A stretch of 64,000 bases of DNA from Salinicoccus albus DSM 19776 (GCF_000385175.1 NZ_ARQJ01000029.1:104472-168471); one strand, 5' to 3'. Positions 1-9,133 are shown, counted from the first letter of the stretch. Translations and numbers: made by a program. The notes: generated by a model from the letters alone, not told the origin.

Positions 1-212
1 AAATTGATGGGCAGTGCTTTTGAAATACTTTTCACATCGAAAGCAAGGTACAGTACCAGAATCGCACTTGCCGTCATCAGCCCTCCGATAAACCCGCCGC
101 CGGGGCTGTTATGCCCGGCGAGCAGCAGATAGAATGAAAAGGCGAATATAATGATCGCCACGATACGGATCGTTACCTGAAGCATCATATCATTTGGCCT
201 GATGGGCTTCAT
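1..212 (-). CDS. mrpB: Mrp/Mnh antiporter subunit B, N-terminal part only
   Basis: Partial gene cut by the left window edge; 70 codons are visible, beginning MKPIRPNDMMLQ. MrpB (MnhB) is a membrane subunit of the multisubunit Na+/H+ antiporter, which expels Na+ in exchange for protons and supports pH and salt tolerance. Seen: a first hydrophobic helix, then the NSPGGGFIGG loop typical of MrpB, then a second helix. Its ATG overlaps the mrpA stop by four bases (ATGA), the usual translational coupling in mrp operons, and an AGGAG-like site lies inside the mrpA end. The rest of the operon (mrpC-G) should lie beyond coordinate 1, which cannot be seen here. Confidence 0.9.
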   Translation of the reverse strand, partial: MKPIRPNDMMLQVTIRIVAIIIFAFSFYLLLAGHNSPGGGFIGGLMTASAILVLYLAFDVKSISKALPIN

Positions 213-2626
213 ACATCCTCACTCCCTTTGAATCTCAGTTTGATCATCGACACGACACCGATGGCAGCGAGACCGAGCACCAGAACTTCCATTAATGTAT
301 CCAGACCACGGAAATCAACCAGAATGACATTGACGATATTATATCCGCCGGCCAGTGATTTTGCATTTTCTGTGAAAAATTCCGAGATGCCCGTATAGCC
401 TGCCTGTCCGCCCAGAGTAAATGCACTGATCGATCCCAGTGTAACCATCACCCCGACACCGATTGAAATGATCAGCCGCGGTGCTTTTATCATCGGACGA
501 GTCTTTTCTTTCCATAGCTTCGGCAGATGTTTAAATGCAAGGACGAGCATTATAACTGAGACCGTCTCGATCAACAGCTGGGTCAAAGCCAGGTCAGGTG
601 CACGGAAAACAGTAAACATGAGTGCCACAAGGAATCCCGCAAAACCGGTAACGATGATTGCTGTAATCCTGTTATTGATAAATGGCACCGCAATCACTGA
701 AGCAACTAATAATAACATGAGCCCCCACATGTAAGGATCGATACCAGAAAGGTTTTCTGTGCTAATGACAAATGCATCGAAACGGAGCATCGTGTATATG
801 AACAACAGGATGGCAAAGGCACAGATATACATCAGATAATCTCTTAACCTGCCGGTCATCTGAATGCGTGTCAGGAACTGTGAACCTTTGATCAGCCCTT
901 CATAACCGGTGTCGTAGACCGTGTTGAAAACATCATTTTCCCTGTGATAGAAAGGCAGCTTAGACCATTTTTGCATTGTCATATAGAGGAGTGACCCAAA
1001 TAATACAACACCGATGGTCATCATCAACTCGATATTGAAGCCGTGCCAGTGATAGATATCCACTTCGAAGAATTCACCCGCACCGATCATACCGGGCAGT
1101 ATTCCGCGCATTGCGGGTTCAATCAATGAGTATGCAAGAATATTCGGGAACAGGCCGATAACCACAACGAGCAGAATCAGGATGGCAGGACTCACCAGCA
1201 TCCCAATCGGCGCTTCATGCACATGTCGGGTTTCCAGTTTTTCAGGCCGGAATTTGCCGGTGAATGTCCGGAAGAAAATAATCGCACAATAAAGAAAAGT
1301 AAAGATACTTGCAATCCACGCAACAACCGGCAATATCACCGTCCATGTCTCAATGCCGAATATGCCGTATTCCGTAATATATGTCATCGCATTGAAAAAC
1401 ATTTCCTTACTTAAAAAGCCGTTGAGCGGCGGCAGGCCCGCCATGGAAGCCAGACCGATAAACGAAAGCGTTGCGGTAATCGGCATAATTGTCAACAGAC
1501 CGCCGAGATTACGGATATCCCGCGTCCCTGTTTCATGATCGATGATACCTGCTGCCATAAACAGCGCCCCTTTAAAGGTCGCATGGTTAATCAGATGGAA
1601 AACTGCCGCGATGATTGCAGTAACGTAAAGCGCATTATCACCATCTCCGAAATAATAGGCGGCAGAACCGGCACCGAGCAGACTCATGATCATACCCAGC
1701 TGGGAAACCGTGGAAAATGCCAGAATAGCCTTAAGATCTTTCTGTCTGACCGCTGACACTGCCCCCCATATCATGGTGGTCAGTCCGGCAGCCGTCACAA
1801 TCCAGAACCACTCTGCATTGCCGCCGAACACCGGGGTCATCCGTGCGACCAGATAGATACCTGCTTTAACCATCGTTGCAGAATGCAGATACGCACTGAC
1901 CGGCGTCGGTGCTTCCATCGCATCCGGCAGCCAGATATGGAACGGGAACTGCGCAGATTTAGTAAATGCGCCGAGCAGTACCAGAATCATGGCTGGCAGC
2001 AATAATGGGCTGTTAACCACCGGCTCCAAATTTGCTACGATGCCCTGGATGCTGAAAGTCCCTGCCATTATGTAGATCAGGGAGAAACCCGCAAGCATGG
2101 AGAGTCCGCCGAACACTGTGATATACATGGACTTCTGGGCACCGTAAATGGACTTATCCCGATAGTACCAGTAGCTGATCAAAAGCGACGAGGAAATGCT
2201 GGTCATCTCCCAGAATACATAGAGTACAATGAGGTTGTCTGATAGGACGACACCGAGCATCGCCCCCATGAAGAGCAGCATATAGACATAGAAATTATTG
2301 AGTTTTTCGGTGCGTTTATCCAGATAATAGACTGAGTACAGTATGATCAACGTGCCGATGCCGGTAATGAGGAGCGCGAATAACAGACTCAGTCCATCGA
2401 TATACAAATCAAAATTTATGCCGAGTGACGGCACCCAGGCCATCGAACTCATCAGCGTTTCGCCTGCAGCAGTCACCGGTATGAAAGTCAGGAAATATAT
2501 AAACAAAATCAATGGTATAAAAAGCACAAACCATCCGGTATGTATACGTTTTATATATTTGAATAGAAACGGTATCAAGATGGCAAGCAAAAAAGGCGTA
2601 AGTGTAGCAAAGTGCAACGCAGACAA
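209..2626 (-). CDS. mrpA: Mrp/Mnh Na+/H+ antiporter subunit A
   Basis: Large membrane subunit (805 aa) of the Mrp cation/proton antiporter, related to complex I subunit NuoL. Seen: many hydrophobic helices, the proton-channel core with FPFHIWLPDAMEAPTPVSAYLHSATMV split over the antiporter domain (about residues 220-250), FKGALFM, and the C-terminal MrpA-specific part ending in the VNVILVDFRGLDTLMEV signature. I place the start at a TTG at 2626 because GGAGGAGG lies about 7 bases upstream and the protein then begins SALHFATLTP, lining up with the staphylococcal MnhA N-terminus as I recall it; a TTG nine codons upstream has no ribosome site. It is the first gene of the operon and overlaps mrpB by four bases. 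The operon suits a halophilic or alkali-tolerant host. Confidence 0.95.
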   Translation of the reverse strand: MSALHFATLTPFLLAILIPFLFKYIKRIHTGWFVLFIPLILFIYFLTFIPVTAAGETLMSSMAWVPSLGINFDLYIDGLSLLFALLITGIGTLIILYSVYYLDKRTEKLNNFYVYMLLFMGAMLGVVLSDNLIVLYVFWEMTSISSSLLISYWYYRDKSIYGAQKSMYITVFGGLSMLAGFSLIYIMAGTFSIQGIVANLEPVVNSPLLLPAMILVLLGAFTKSAQFPFHIWLPDAMEAPTPVSAYLHSATMVKAGIYLVARMTPVFGGNAEWFWIVTAAGLTTMIWGAVSAVRQKDLKAILAFSTVSQLGMIMSLLGAGSAAYYFGDGDNALYVTAIIAAVFHLINHATFKGALFMAAGIIDHETGTRDIRNLGGLLTIMPITATLSFIGLASMAGLPPLNGFLSKEMFFNAMTYITEYGIFGIETWTVILPVVAWIASIFTFLYCAIIFFRTFTGKFRPEKLETRHVHEAPIGMLVSPAILILLVVVIGLFPNILAYSLIEPAMRGILPGMIGAGEFFEVDIYHWHGFNIELMMTIGVVLFGSLLYMTMQKWSKLPFYHRENDVFNTVYDTGYEGLIKGSQFLTRIQMTGRLRDYLMYICAFAILLFIYTMLRFDAFVISTENLSGIDPYMWGLMLLLVASVIAVPFINNRITAIIVTGFAGFLVALMFTVFRAPDLALTQLLIETVSVIMLVLAFKHLPKLWKEKTRPMIKAPRLIISIGVGVMVTLGSISAFTLGGQAGYTGISEFFTENAKSLAGGYNIVNVILVDFRGLDTLMEVLVLGLAAIGVVSMIKLRFKGSEDV

Positions 2627-2721
2627 GTGATTTCCTCCTCCGATAAATGACAAATGACAAAATTTTCAACTTATTTTTCAAATAATTTAACACATTTAAC
2701 TATAACATAGACTTTTCTATC

Positions 2722-2748
2722 AAATAAAAATAAACCTGTCCAAACAGG
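2722..2748 (-). terminator. Rho-independent terminator after the thioesterase gene
   Basis: On the minus strand a CCTGT/ACAGG hairpin (2735-2748) is followed by a T-rich run (2722-2734). It lies between the paaI-type stop and the mrpA start, so it separates the two minus-strand units. It overlaps a 14-bp palindrome at 2747-2760. Confidence 0.6.
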
Positions 2749-2924
2749 CATACGTATGCCCCTTTTGTGACAGGCTCCTCCAGGTAATGATTTATTTTTT
2801 TTATCAGATGAAAAACTCAAACTTTCATAAATATCATATCGTTCAAAACTTCTGAAAAGTCTGGACAAGAGATATTTTAAAGGAATTACCCATCGGTGTC
2901 AACTGAAAGCGAAAAGGATTACAT

Positions 2925-3311
2925 TCATTCCTGTCTGTTTTTCTTTACCGCCATGGTGCATCTTGAAAGACATACCAATGCTTCTTTCTCATCTGTGATT
3001 TCAATCTCCCAGATCTGGGTACTGCCGCCGGGATGCCGGCATTCAGCTTTGGCAGTAAGCATGCCGTCACGCTTTGTTTTCACATGGTTGGCGTTGATCT
3101 CCATGCCGAATGTGATCTCATCATCTTCGATCAGTCTGGATGCCCCAATGCTCGCTGCAGTTTCTGCCAGGACGACATTCGCACCGCCATGAAGGTACCC
3201 GTGAGTCTGCAGCACTTTTTCCGACACAGGCATCTGCATGACCATAATTCCTTTTTCTTCCCTGACAATCTCGATGTCGAGAAGATCGATCAATCCTTTG
3301 AAATTACTCAT
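2925..3311 (-). CDS. PaaI-family hotdog thioesterase
   Basis: 128-aa hotdog-fold protein of the PaaI/YigI group of acyl-CoA thioesterases, which hydrolyse small aryl- or acyl-CoA esters in the cytosol; the true substrate is unknown. Seen: the HGG turn with following helix (TLHGG-like LHGGANVVLAETAAS, about residues 38-53) and FGMEINANHVKTKRDG in the strand that builds the active-site tunnel. I choose the ATG at 3311, 8 bases after GGAAGGAG; a GTG two codons upstream is too close to that site. The start overlaps the ampA stop by eight bases, so the two genes are translationally coupled; a thioesterase beside ampA is also the arrangement I recall from staphylococci. Confidence 0.85.
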   Translation of the reverse strand: MSNFKGLIDLLDIEIVREEKGIMVMQMPVSEKVLQTHGYLHGGANVVLAETAASIGASRLIEDDEITFGMEINANHVKTKRDGMLTAKAECRHPGGSTQIWEIEITDEKEALVCLSRCTMAVKKNRQE

Positions 3312-4791
3312 GAACACGGTCTCCTTCCATATATTTGACGATGGTATGAATCATAACACCCGTCGCCCCTTGGGGGCCGTACGGCGTCTGTTTTGTTTTT
3401 GTTCCAGTACCTGCAATATCAAAATGGATCCACGGCGTGCCATTAGTGAACTGTTTGATGAATCCTGCCGCAAACGAGGCCCGGCCGGGCTTTTCCACAT
3501 GATTGACAATGTCAGCGACTTCTGAAGACCTGACATTCGCTTCCTCGATCTCTGTAATCGGCAGAGGCCACATCGTTTCCCCTGTCTCTCTGCTCAGTCT
3601 GAGGATATCATCCAGGAAATCCGGCGATTTATTCGTAAATACGCCTGTGCGTTCTGTGCCGAGGGCTGCGACTACAGCCCCGGTCAATGTCGCAAAATCC
3701 ATGATCAGACTTGGCGAATACTGGGAGGCATGGAATACAGCATCCCCGAGTACCAGCCGGCCTTCCGCGTCCGTGTTCTTCACTTCAACCGTCTGTCTGC
3801 TGTAGGATGTATAGACATCATCCGGGCGCATACCGTTACCGTCCACCATATTCTCCGCCAGTGCAACCACCGCAACGACGTGCACCGGCAGTTCCATTTC
3901 ACATATTGCATTGAGCATGCCAATAACGTTTGCCGCACCGCTCATATCATATTTCATCCCGGGCATTCCTGTTTTCGTTTTAATGGAATATCCGCCGGTA
4001 TCGTAAGTGATGCCCTTACCGACCAGTGCAATCGGTTTGCAGTGTGCAGCATCCGGGTGGGCATATTTTATGGTGACAAGCCGCGGCTTTGCTTGTGATG
4101 CTTTCCCTGCTGCAGTAATCAGGCCATAGCCTTCCGCTTCCAATGTCTCGTCATCTTTCACTTCACCGGAAACATATTCGTTGTCTGTGAATATCGCTGC
4201 AATTTTATCGGCCATATGTTGCGGTGTCATTATATTCGGCGGGGTTTCACTGAAATCGCGCGCCATGGCAATACTTCTGCCCAGCTTCTGATAGCGTTCA
4301 ATTTCCGCTTCTGCGTCTTTGGCACCGGTCACTGTGACGGCCGCTTCGTTGGTGAACAGCGATTTTCTGTCCGTTTTATACGATTCGAACTCATGGACAC
4401 TGATGACAGACATCAGCCCGAATGCTTCTGCAGGTCTTATCGGGGCATACTTGAATGTCTCGAATAAAACCTGCACACGCTGTGTATCCGTTTCTTTTAA
4501 AAATTGGAATAATTTACCGAATATGTGCTGTAAATCTGTCTGCTCAAGTATATTTGTATCTCCCAGACCCACCGCAATCACTTTGCGGTAATCTCTTTGT
4601 ATCGTCACGCCGGTTGTGGTGATATCACCCATTTCTGAAGAGAGCACTTCCTCTTTTATACTGTCTGCAAGCATGCCATTTAACAGAGAATCCACTTCAT
4701 CGCGGTTCTTCATTTCGTTTAAATTGGAAGGCAGACCGATAACGATCGCTTCATCTGTCGCTGCGTATTTATCACGATAGCTAATATTCAA
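3304..4791 (-). CDS. ampA: Leucyl aminopeptidase, M17 family
   Basis: 495-aa cytosolic metallopeptidase that removes N-terminal residues from peptides, usually as a hexamer with two metal ions per subunit. Seen: a poorly conserved N-terminal domain (1-170), then the catalytic domain with GKGITYDTGGYSIK (metal-binding Lys and Asp), MKYDMSGAA (metal Asp) and the M17 signature NTDAEGRL (metal Asp and Glu). Length fits the family. It starts with TTG at 4791, eight bases after AGGAGG, the only well-placed start. It lies in a minus-strand run with yuiB upstream (12-bp gap) and the thioesterase downstream (overlap). Confidence 0.95.
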   Translation of the reverse strand: MNISYRDKYAATDEAIVIGLPSNLNEMKNRDEVDSLLNGMLADSIKEEVLSSEMGDITTTGVTIQRDYRKVIAVGLGDTNILEQTDLQHIFGKLFQFLKETDTQRVQVLFETFKYAPIRPAEAFGLMSVISVHEFESYKTDRKSLFTNEAAVTVTGAKDAEAEIERYQKLGRSIAMARDFSETPPNIMTPQHMADKIAAIFTDNEYVSGEVKDDETLEAEGYGLITAAGKASQAKPRLVTIKYAHPDAAHCKPIALVGKGITYDTGGYSIKTKTGMPGMKYDMSGAANVIGMLNAICEMELPVHVVAVVALAENMVDGNGMRPDDVYTSYSRQTVEVKNTDAEGRLVLGDAVFHASQYSPSLIMDFATLTGAVVAALGTERTGVFTNKSPDFLDDILRLSRETGETMWPLPITEIEEANVRSSEVADIVNHVEKPGRASFAAGFIKQFTNGTPWIHFDIAGTGTKTKQTPYGPQGATGVMIHTIVKYMEGDRVHE

Positions 4792-4803
4792 AATTCCTAC
4801 CTC

Positions 4804-5121
4804 CTAGAACATCTGGTAGCCTGCATTCCTTAAGTAGCGGATCGTCATACCTGCAAGAATAATACCGACGAGTCCGCCGCCAAGCATAATGATGTCAGCC
4901 AGATACAGGTTAGTCAGATTATTTCCGAGTGTCGAAAATGCCTCGGATGTATTTGTAAAGTATTCTGCGCTTGAGATTCCGTCCACGATCAGCACCACGA
5001 TCACCGGATAGACCAGAACCATCAGCCATGTCGTTTTCAATATCATATTAAGTATAAAACTGATGCCGTAAAACAGAACAAAGAAGAGCAGCATGGACAG
5101 CAGCAATTGGATGATCGACAT
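4804..5121 (-). CDS. YuiB-like small membrane protein
   Basis: 105-aa protein with about three hydrophobic segments (residues 5-28, 30-48, 72-96) and little polar sequence. It resembles YuiB of Bacillus, which also sits next to an NDH-2 gene; function unknown. Ribosome site GGAGGTT lies 10 bases before the ATG. The stop is 12 bases ahead of the ampA start, suggesting a common transcript with ampA, while a strong terminator separates it from ndh upstream. A role with the membrane quinone/NADH system is only suggested by neighbourhood. Confidence 0.75.
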   Translation of the reverse strand: MSIIQLLLSMLLFFVLFYGISFILNMILKTTWLMVLVYPVIVVLIVDGISSAEYFTNTSEAFSTLGNNLTNLYLADIIMLGGGLVGIILAGMTIRYLRNAGYQMF

Positions 5122-5140
5122 TGATAAATAACCTCCACAT

Positions 5141-5177
5141 TAAAAAATGGCACGGGCATTGAAAGAATGCCCATGCC
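5141..5177 (-). terminator. Rho-independent terminator after ndh
   Basis: Minus-strand hairpin with a 12-bp stem carrying one mismatch (GGCATGGGCATT with AATGCCCGTGCC), 5-base loop, followed by ATTTTTTA. It ends the ndh transcript before yuiB. Confidence 0.9.
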
Positions 5178-5193
5178 AGACTGATCAATTAAA

Positions 5194-6405
5194 TTATAAT
5201 AGTTTGCCTTTGGAGTATGCAAGCATCGGCCCGCCGACTTGAAGGATAGCCCTGGAATCGATGACGCGCTTCATAAAGGCTGCTTTCCTGCCTTTAATTT
5301 CACGTCCAAATACAAGTCCGATGCCATCATTTGGCCCCAGGGAGCATACGGTTCCTTTGTCATCATATTCAAATGGGACCCGTCTCTCCTTATTTAAGGT
5401 CAGGGCAATATTTTTCGCTGTATGCTGACCCAGCTGCATTGCAATTTGTGCCGTTGTCGGATACGGACGGGCGTCCTCACCTTCGCCGTTCATCACAGCG
5501 GCCACGTCGCCGATCGCATAAATATTGTCATAGCCTTCAATTGTCAGATCAGGGGTGACCACAATGCGTCCGCGTTTAACACCGTCGAACGATGCTTCCA
5601 TCAGGCTGTTGCCGCGCACACCCGCAGTCCAGATCACATTGTTCGCTTCAATCTGCTGTTCTTCATCATCAGCTTTAACCACAAATCCATCTTCATTCGC
5701 TGAGATAATCGGTGTGCCGACTTTGAATTCAACCCCGCGGTCTTCCAGATAGTTCACTGCATAGTCGACAAGATTTTCAGGGAACATCGGCAGCATATTC
5801 GGCATAGCTTCTACGCATGTAATCTTCACTTTATTCTTATCGATTGCATATCTCTCACACAGCTCAGGAATACTCACAGTCAGTTCCCCAAGGAACTCGA
5901 CACCCGTAAATCCGCCCCCGCCGACAAGAATTGAAAGGTCTTTTTCATCACCTGAACTTCTGTAGTTCGCAAAGTTCTTTTCAATTTCCTGACGCGCCGC
6001 AATCGCTGTCTCCGGATCAACAATTGTATGTGCATGCTCATCCATGCCGTCAATACCGAACGATTCACTTTCAAACCCTAAGGCTACGACAAGAATATCA
6101 TATTCGAAGTCTCCCTGATTGGTCTCCACCCGCTGCTCATCCTTGTGGATCGCGGTCACAGCTGCCGGAACAAACTTGACCTTCTGTGTATCCACGACTT
6201 TGTTGATCGGATAAGTGCCGCGTTCCCAATCGATTGTCCCTGCAGCTGTTTCGTGAAGCCAGGTTGATTCATAATGATATTCATCCCTGTTGATGAGTGT
6301 GATATCCGCATCCTGGAATGACAATTTCTTCTGCAAATTTGAGATTGTCTGAAGACCGGCATATCCGCCACCCAGCACGAGAATTTTCTGTCTCTCAAAA
6401 CTCAT
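5194..6405 (-). CDS. ndh: Type II NADH:quinone oxidoreductase (NDH-2)
   Basis: 403-aa monotopic FAD enzyme that passes electrons from NADH to menaquinone without pumping protons, feeding the respiratory chain at the inner face of the membrane. Seen: N-terminal dinucleotide fold [11 protein letters not shown] for FAD (about 10-20), second Rossmann motif [16 protein letters not shown] for NADH (about 161-176), the quinone-site motif around [13 protein letters not shown], and YAIGDVAA near the FAD. ATG at 6405 follows AGGTGAC. A second NDH-2-like gene lies at 7303-8364 on the other strand; this one is closer to the main staphylococcal NDH-2 in length and motifs. Confidence 0.95.
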   Translation of the reverse strand: MSFERQKILVLGGGYAGLQTISNLQKKLSFQDADITLINRDEYHYESTWLHETAAGTIDWERGTYPINKVVDTQKVKFVPAAVTAIHKDEQRVETNQGDFEYDILVVALGFESESFGIDGMDEHAHTIVDPETAIAARQEIEKNFANYRSSGDEKDLSILVGGGGFTGVEFLGELTVSIPELCERYAIDKNKVKITCVEAMPNMLPMFPENLVDYAVNYLEDRGVEFKVGTPIISANEDGFVVKADDEEQQIEANNVIWTAGVRGNSLMEASFDGVKRGRIVVTPDLTIEGYDNIYAIGDVAAVMNGEGEDARPYPTTAQIAMQLGQHTAKNIALTLNKERRVPFEYDDKGTVCSLGPNDGIGLVFGREIKGRKAAFMKRVIDSRAILQVGGPMLAYSKGKLL

Positions 6406-6460
6406 TTACTGTCACCTTTTCTCTCCAAAAATTTATAGTTTTTTTAATGTAAACAGATAA

Positions 6461-6503
6461 AATAAAAAATCGCTAATATAACACTTTTAATATTAGCGAT
6501 TTT
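6461..6503 (-). terminator. Terminator between the A-type carrier gene and ndh
   Basis: Hairpin with about 13 paired bases (AATCGCTAATAT with ATATTAGCGATT) and T-runs on both strands, so it can act in either direction. On the minus strand it ends the gene at 6534-6893. Confidence 0.85.
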
Positions 6504-6533
6504 CTTCACAAATTTCAAGCTATTCAAGCTTTT

Positions 6534-6893
6534 TTAACAATCTTCAGGCTTTCCGGAGACTTCTTTTGTACGGAAGGACGATCCGCAGCCGCACGCCAGT
6601 GAGGCATTTGGATTATCAATGGTAAAGCCGCCGCCCATCAATGATTCTTTGAAATCAATCACTGTGCCGTCAACCACCGGAAGGTCATTTTTATCTACAA
6701 GAACCTTAACACCGTGAAATTCGTATTCCTCGTCACGATCCTGTTTTTCTACTTCAGCAGCCATGCCGTATGTCAAACCTGAGCACCCGCCGCCCTGTAC
6801 TTTGAATCTGAGGAATCCGTCCGGCAGATCGTTCTTTTGCAACATATCTTTCACTTCGTATGCAGCGCCTTCTGTTAATGTAACACTGGACAT
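6534..6893 (-). CDS. HesB/IscA-type iron-sulfur carrier
   Basis: 119-aa A-type carrier that holds an Fe-S cluster and delivers it to client enzymes. Seen: the three invariant cysteines, one in GGGCSGLTY (near residue 38) and two in ACGCGSSF close to the C-terminus, plus SLMGGGFTIDNPN. Two ATG codons lie in tandem; the second (6893) is 7 bases from GGAG and is preferred, the first would add one Met. It stands alone between two terminator-like regions, near Nfu (8433-8675) and not inside the suf operon at 30.8-36 kb. Confidence 0.92.
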   Translation of the reverse strand: MSSVTLTEGAAYEVKDMLQKNDLPDGFLRFKVQGGGCSGLTYGMAAEVEKQDRDEEYEFHGVKVLVDKNDLPVVDGTVIDFKESLMGGGFTIDNPNASLACGCGSSFRTKEVSGKPEDC

Positions 6894-6936
6894 CATATCA
6901 CTCCTCCATTTATACCTATTATATCATTTTCATCCC

Positions 6937-7200
6937 TTACTTCAAATCTTCGAACAATGCTTCTTCTTCCTGCTTATTTTTGTCTATTCTCTGATAGATT
7001 TTCTCAAGCAGTTTATCCGGTGTCGTCGCGCTGACGATTTTACCATCTACCAGAACGTAGTATGCTTTGCTGCAGAGCCCACAGTTGTAAAGACAACCAT
7101 AGTCCAGGACATCGATTTCCGGATCTGCATCCAGCGTATTATATAAATCCTCTGTGCCTTTCAGCATATTAGAGGAACAAAATTCTATTAAAGTGAACAT
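6937..7200 (-). CDS. UPF0349 (DUF1450/YuzB) protein
   Basis: 87-aa protein of the YuzB/UPF0349 family, function unknown. Seen: EFCSSNM at the N-terminus and YGCLYNCGLCSKAYYVLVDG, giving four conserved cysteines in a thioredoxin/ferredoxin-like arrangement (C-x3-C-x2-C in the middle). The ATG at 7200 has GGAGG eight bases upstream; an in-frame GTG three codons earlier overlaps that site and is unlikely. It is 43 bases upstream of the A-type carrier gene on the same strand and divergent from the YutJ-type oxidoreductase. The cysteine pattern and neighbours suggest a redox or metal role, but this is inference. Confidence 0.85.
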   Translation of the reverse strand: MFTLIEFCSSNMLKGTEDLYNTLDADPEIDVLDYGCLYNCGLCSKAYYVLVDGKIVSATTPDKLLEKIYQRIDKNKQEEEALFEDLK

Positions 7201-7302
7201 TACAGTCACCTCCGGTCATCATTCTTACGGGCTTCCATTGTAGTTTATCGTGTTAACTATTATAATGTACATTAGAGTATTATAAAACAAGGCGGTACTA
7301 AC

Positions 7303-8364
7303 ATGAAGAATATTGTTTGTCTTGGCGGCGGCTATGGGAACATGCGTTTTATACAGAGAATGCTTCCGAAGCTGCCCTCCGACTATAAGATTACGCTCGT
7401 CGATAAAAATCCATATCACGGGCTGAAAACTGAGTATTATGCACTTGCTGCCGGCACCAAAAGCGAAAAGAAAGTGCGCATGGGTTTTCCGGAAGATACA
7501 CAGGTGGATATCATTTATGACACGGTCACAGAAATTGATATCGACAACGGCAGAGTCATTACTGAAAATAACGCCCTCGAATATGACAAACTCGTCGTCG
7601 GACTGGGATGCGAGGACAAGCACCACGGCGTGCCCGGTGCCAAAGCGCACACCTGCAGTATCCAGACGCTGAGAGAGTCACGGGCAACATTCGAAGCCAT
7701 CGGTGATTTGACACCAAATGATACTGTCGGCATTGTCGGTGCCGGACTGAGCGGCATTGAAATTGCCAGTGAACTCCGCGAAGCCAGAAATGATTTATAT
7801 ATCAAACTCTTTGACCGCGGGGAACGGATCCTCCCGATGTATCCTGTCCGTCTGAGCGATTACGTGAAAAGATGGTTTGACGAAAATAACGTCGATGTCA
7901 TTCCAAATTCAAATATCGTCAAAGTGGAATCCGACCATGTCTATAACAACAACGAGTCCCATGCACTCGATATATGCATTTGGACAGCCGGAGTACAGCC
8001 GGCCGAAGTTGTGCGCCGCATGCCTGTGGAATTTGGCCCGGGCGGCCGCGTGGTACTCAATCAGTACCATCAGGTGCCGGGGTATCAAAACGTCTATGTT
8101 GTCGGCGACTGCGCAGCACTGCAGCATGCACCCTCCGCACAGGTTGCAGAAGGTCAGGCGGAACAGATTGCTGAAGTGATGTCGGACATCGTTGCAGGCA
8201 GGGAACTGCCCGGTGAAATGCCTGATATTAAAATGCAGGGCATCCTGGGTTCCCTCGGTTCAAAAGAAGGCTTTGCCTACTTAAAAGAACGCACCGTCAC
8301 AGGGCGCATCGCCCGCATGCTGAAAAGCGGCGTCCTCTGGATGTACAAACTTGGCAATAATTGA
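7303..8364 (+). CDS. NDH-2-like FAD oxidoreductase, YutJ/NdhF type
   Basis: 353-aa FAD/NAD(P)-dependent oxidoreductase related to NDH-2 but shorter, matching YutJ of Bacillus and the second NDH-2-like protein of Staphylococcus. Seen: FAD fold CLGGGYGNMRF at the N-terminus, NAD fold IVGAGLSGIEIASEL (about 142-156), IWTAGVQPA and VVGDCAAL for FAD contacts. Likely passes electrons from NAD(P)H to quinone at the membrane, but substrate is inferred. ATG follows AAGGCGG by 7 bases. It is divergent from the UPF0349 gene and convergent with nfu, with a hairpin between. Confidence 0.85.
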   Translation: MKNIVCLGGGYGNMRFIQRMLPKLPSDYKITLVDKNPYHGLKTEYYALAAGTKSEKKVRMGFPEDTQVDIIYDTVTEIDIDNGRVITENNALEYDKLVVGLGCEDKHHGVPGAKAHTCSIQTLRESRATFEAIGDLTPNDTVGIVGAGLSGIEIASELREARNDLYIKLFDRGERILPMYPVRLSDYVKRWFDENNVDVIPNSNIVKVESDHVYNNNESHALDICIWTAGVQPAEVVRRMPVEFGPGGRVVLNQYHQVPGYQNVYVVGDCAALQHAPSAQVAEGQAEQIAEVMSDIVAGRELPGEMPDIKMQGILGSLGSKEGFAYLKERTVTGRIARMLKSGVLWMYKLGNN

Positions 8365-8375
8365 TGTAAGTAAGA

Positions 8376-8420
8376 CAGCCCCTGTCCAGTCATCACTGTC
8401 AGGGGCTGCTTGTATGTTTT
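8376..8420 (+). terminator. Probable terminator after the YutJ-type gene
   Basis: CAGCCCCTG pairs with CAGGGGCTG across a 15-base loop, followed by an imperfect T-rich stretch. It lies between convergent genes and could also serve nfu on the other strand. Confidence 0.6.
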
Positions 8421-8432
8421 GTCCTATATCGC

Positions 8433-8675
8433 TTAAAACACCTGTTCAATTTCTACGAACCCTGGAACCTCTTCAAGTAACGCACGCTCTATGCCCGCCT
8501 TCAGTGTGATCGTTGAACTTGGGCAGGTGCCGCAGGCGCCAAGCAGACGGAGGTTGACAACACCATCCTCTACATCTACGAGCTCACAGTCCCCGCCATC
8601 TCTCAATAGGAATGGGCGCAATTTATCAAGTACCTCATCAACTTGTTCGTACATTGTTTCCTGGCTTGTCGTCAT
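8433..8675 (-). CDS. nfu: Nfu-type Fe-S scaffold/carrier (NifU C-terminal domain)
   Basis: 80-aa protein made only of the NifU C-terminal domain; it binds a [4Fe-4S] cluster between two subunits and passes it to target enzymes. Seen: the [15 protein letters not shown] segment and the cluster motif ACGTCPSS (C-x2-C). I use ATG at 8675, eight bases after GGGAG; a GTG three codons upstream lacks a proper site. It works in the same pathway as the suf genes at 30.8-36 kb and the carrier at 6534-6893. It is divergent from yuzD. Confidence 0.93.
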   Translation of the reverse strand: MTTSQETMYEQVDEVLDKLRPFLLRDGGDCELVDVEDGVVNLRLLGACGTCPSSTITLKAGIERALLEEVPGFVEIEQVF

Positions 8676-8771
8676 AAAATTCACTCCCTATTAATTCGTA
8701 CTCTTTTTTGTCTATTTATATTATAATAGATATAGAAGAAAAAATCCATCGTCTGAAAGGAGTATGTTTGT

Positions 8772-9083
8772 ATGAAATATGTCGTCAACGTCTATGGACG
8801 TGATGTATTATGCGCCAGCTGTGTGAACGCGCCCGGGTCAAAAGAGACATATGAATGGCTGCAGGCTATCCTTGACCGGAAATACCCGGAACGTGATATC
8901 AACTACAATTATATAGATATGGACCGTGAAGAAAATCTTACTGATTATGATCAGGATATCATAGAACGCATTGATGATGATGAACTCTTCTACCCATTGG
9001 TCGCCATCAATGATGAGATTGTGCAGGATGGACACGTACAGCTGAAACCGATCAAAAGATGGTTCGAAGAAAAAGGCGCTTAA
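8772..9083 (+). CDS. yuzD: YuzD-family (DUF1462) thioredoxin-like protein
   Basis: 103-aa protein of the DUF1462 family, thought from structure to have a thioredoxin-like fold; activity unproved. Seen: the CASC motif at residues 15-18 in VLCASCVNAPGS, followed by a helix with YEWLQAILDRKYPER and a cis-Pro-like YPLVAINDE segment. ATG follows AAAGGAG by 9 bases. It is divergent from nfu, as in related staphylococci and bacilli, which points to a role in Fe-S or thiol handling. A terminator follows directly. Confidence 0.88.
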   Translation: MKYVVNVYGRDVLCASCVNAPGSKETYEWLQAILDRKYPERDINYNYIDMDREENLTDYDQDIIERIDDDELFYPLVAINDEIVQDGHVQLKPIKRWFEEKGA

Positions 9084-9096
9084 ATCATTGATTCAA

Positions 9097-9126
9097 TCCC
9101 CCGTGTCAGTCACAGGGGGATTTTTA
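9097..9126 (+). terminator. Rho-independent terminator after yuzD
   Basis: TCCCCC and GTG pair with CAC and GGGGGA around a TCAGT loop, followed by TTTTTA. It separates yuzD from the convergent bioY. Confidence 0.88.
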
Positions 9127-9133
9127 TAGGCCG

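Noticed and set aside
2671..2868. 65-codon minus-strand frame upstream of mrpA
   Set aside because: It runs through a terminator and palindrome, with no ribosome site or homologous motif.
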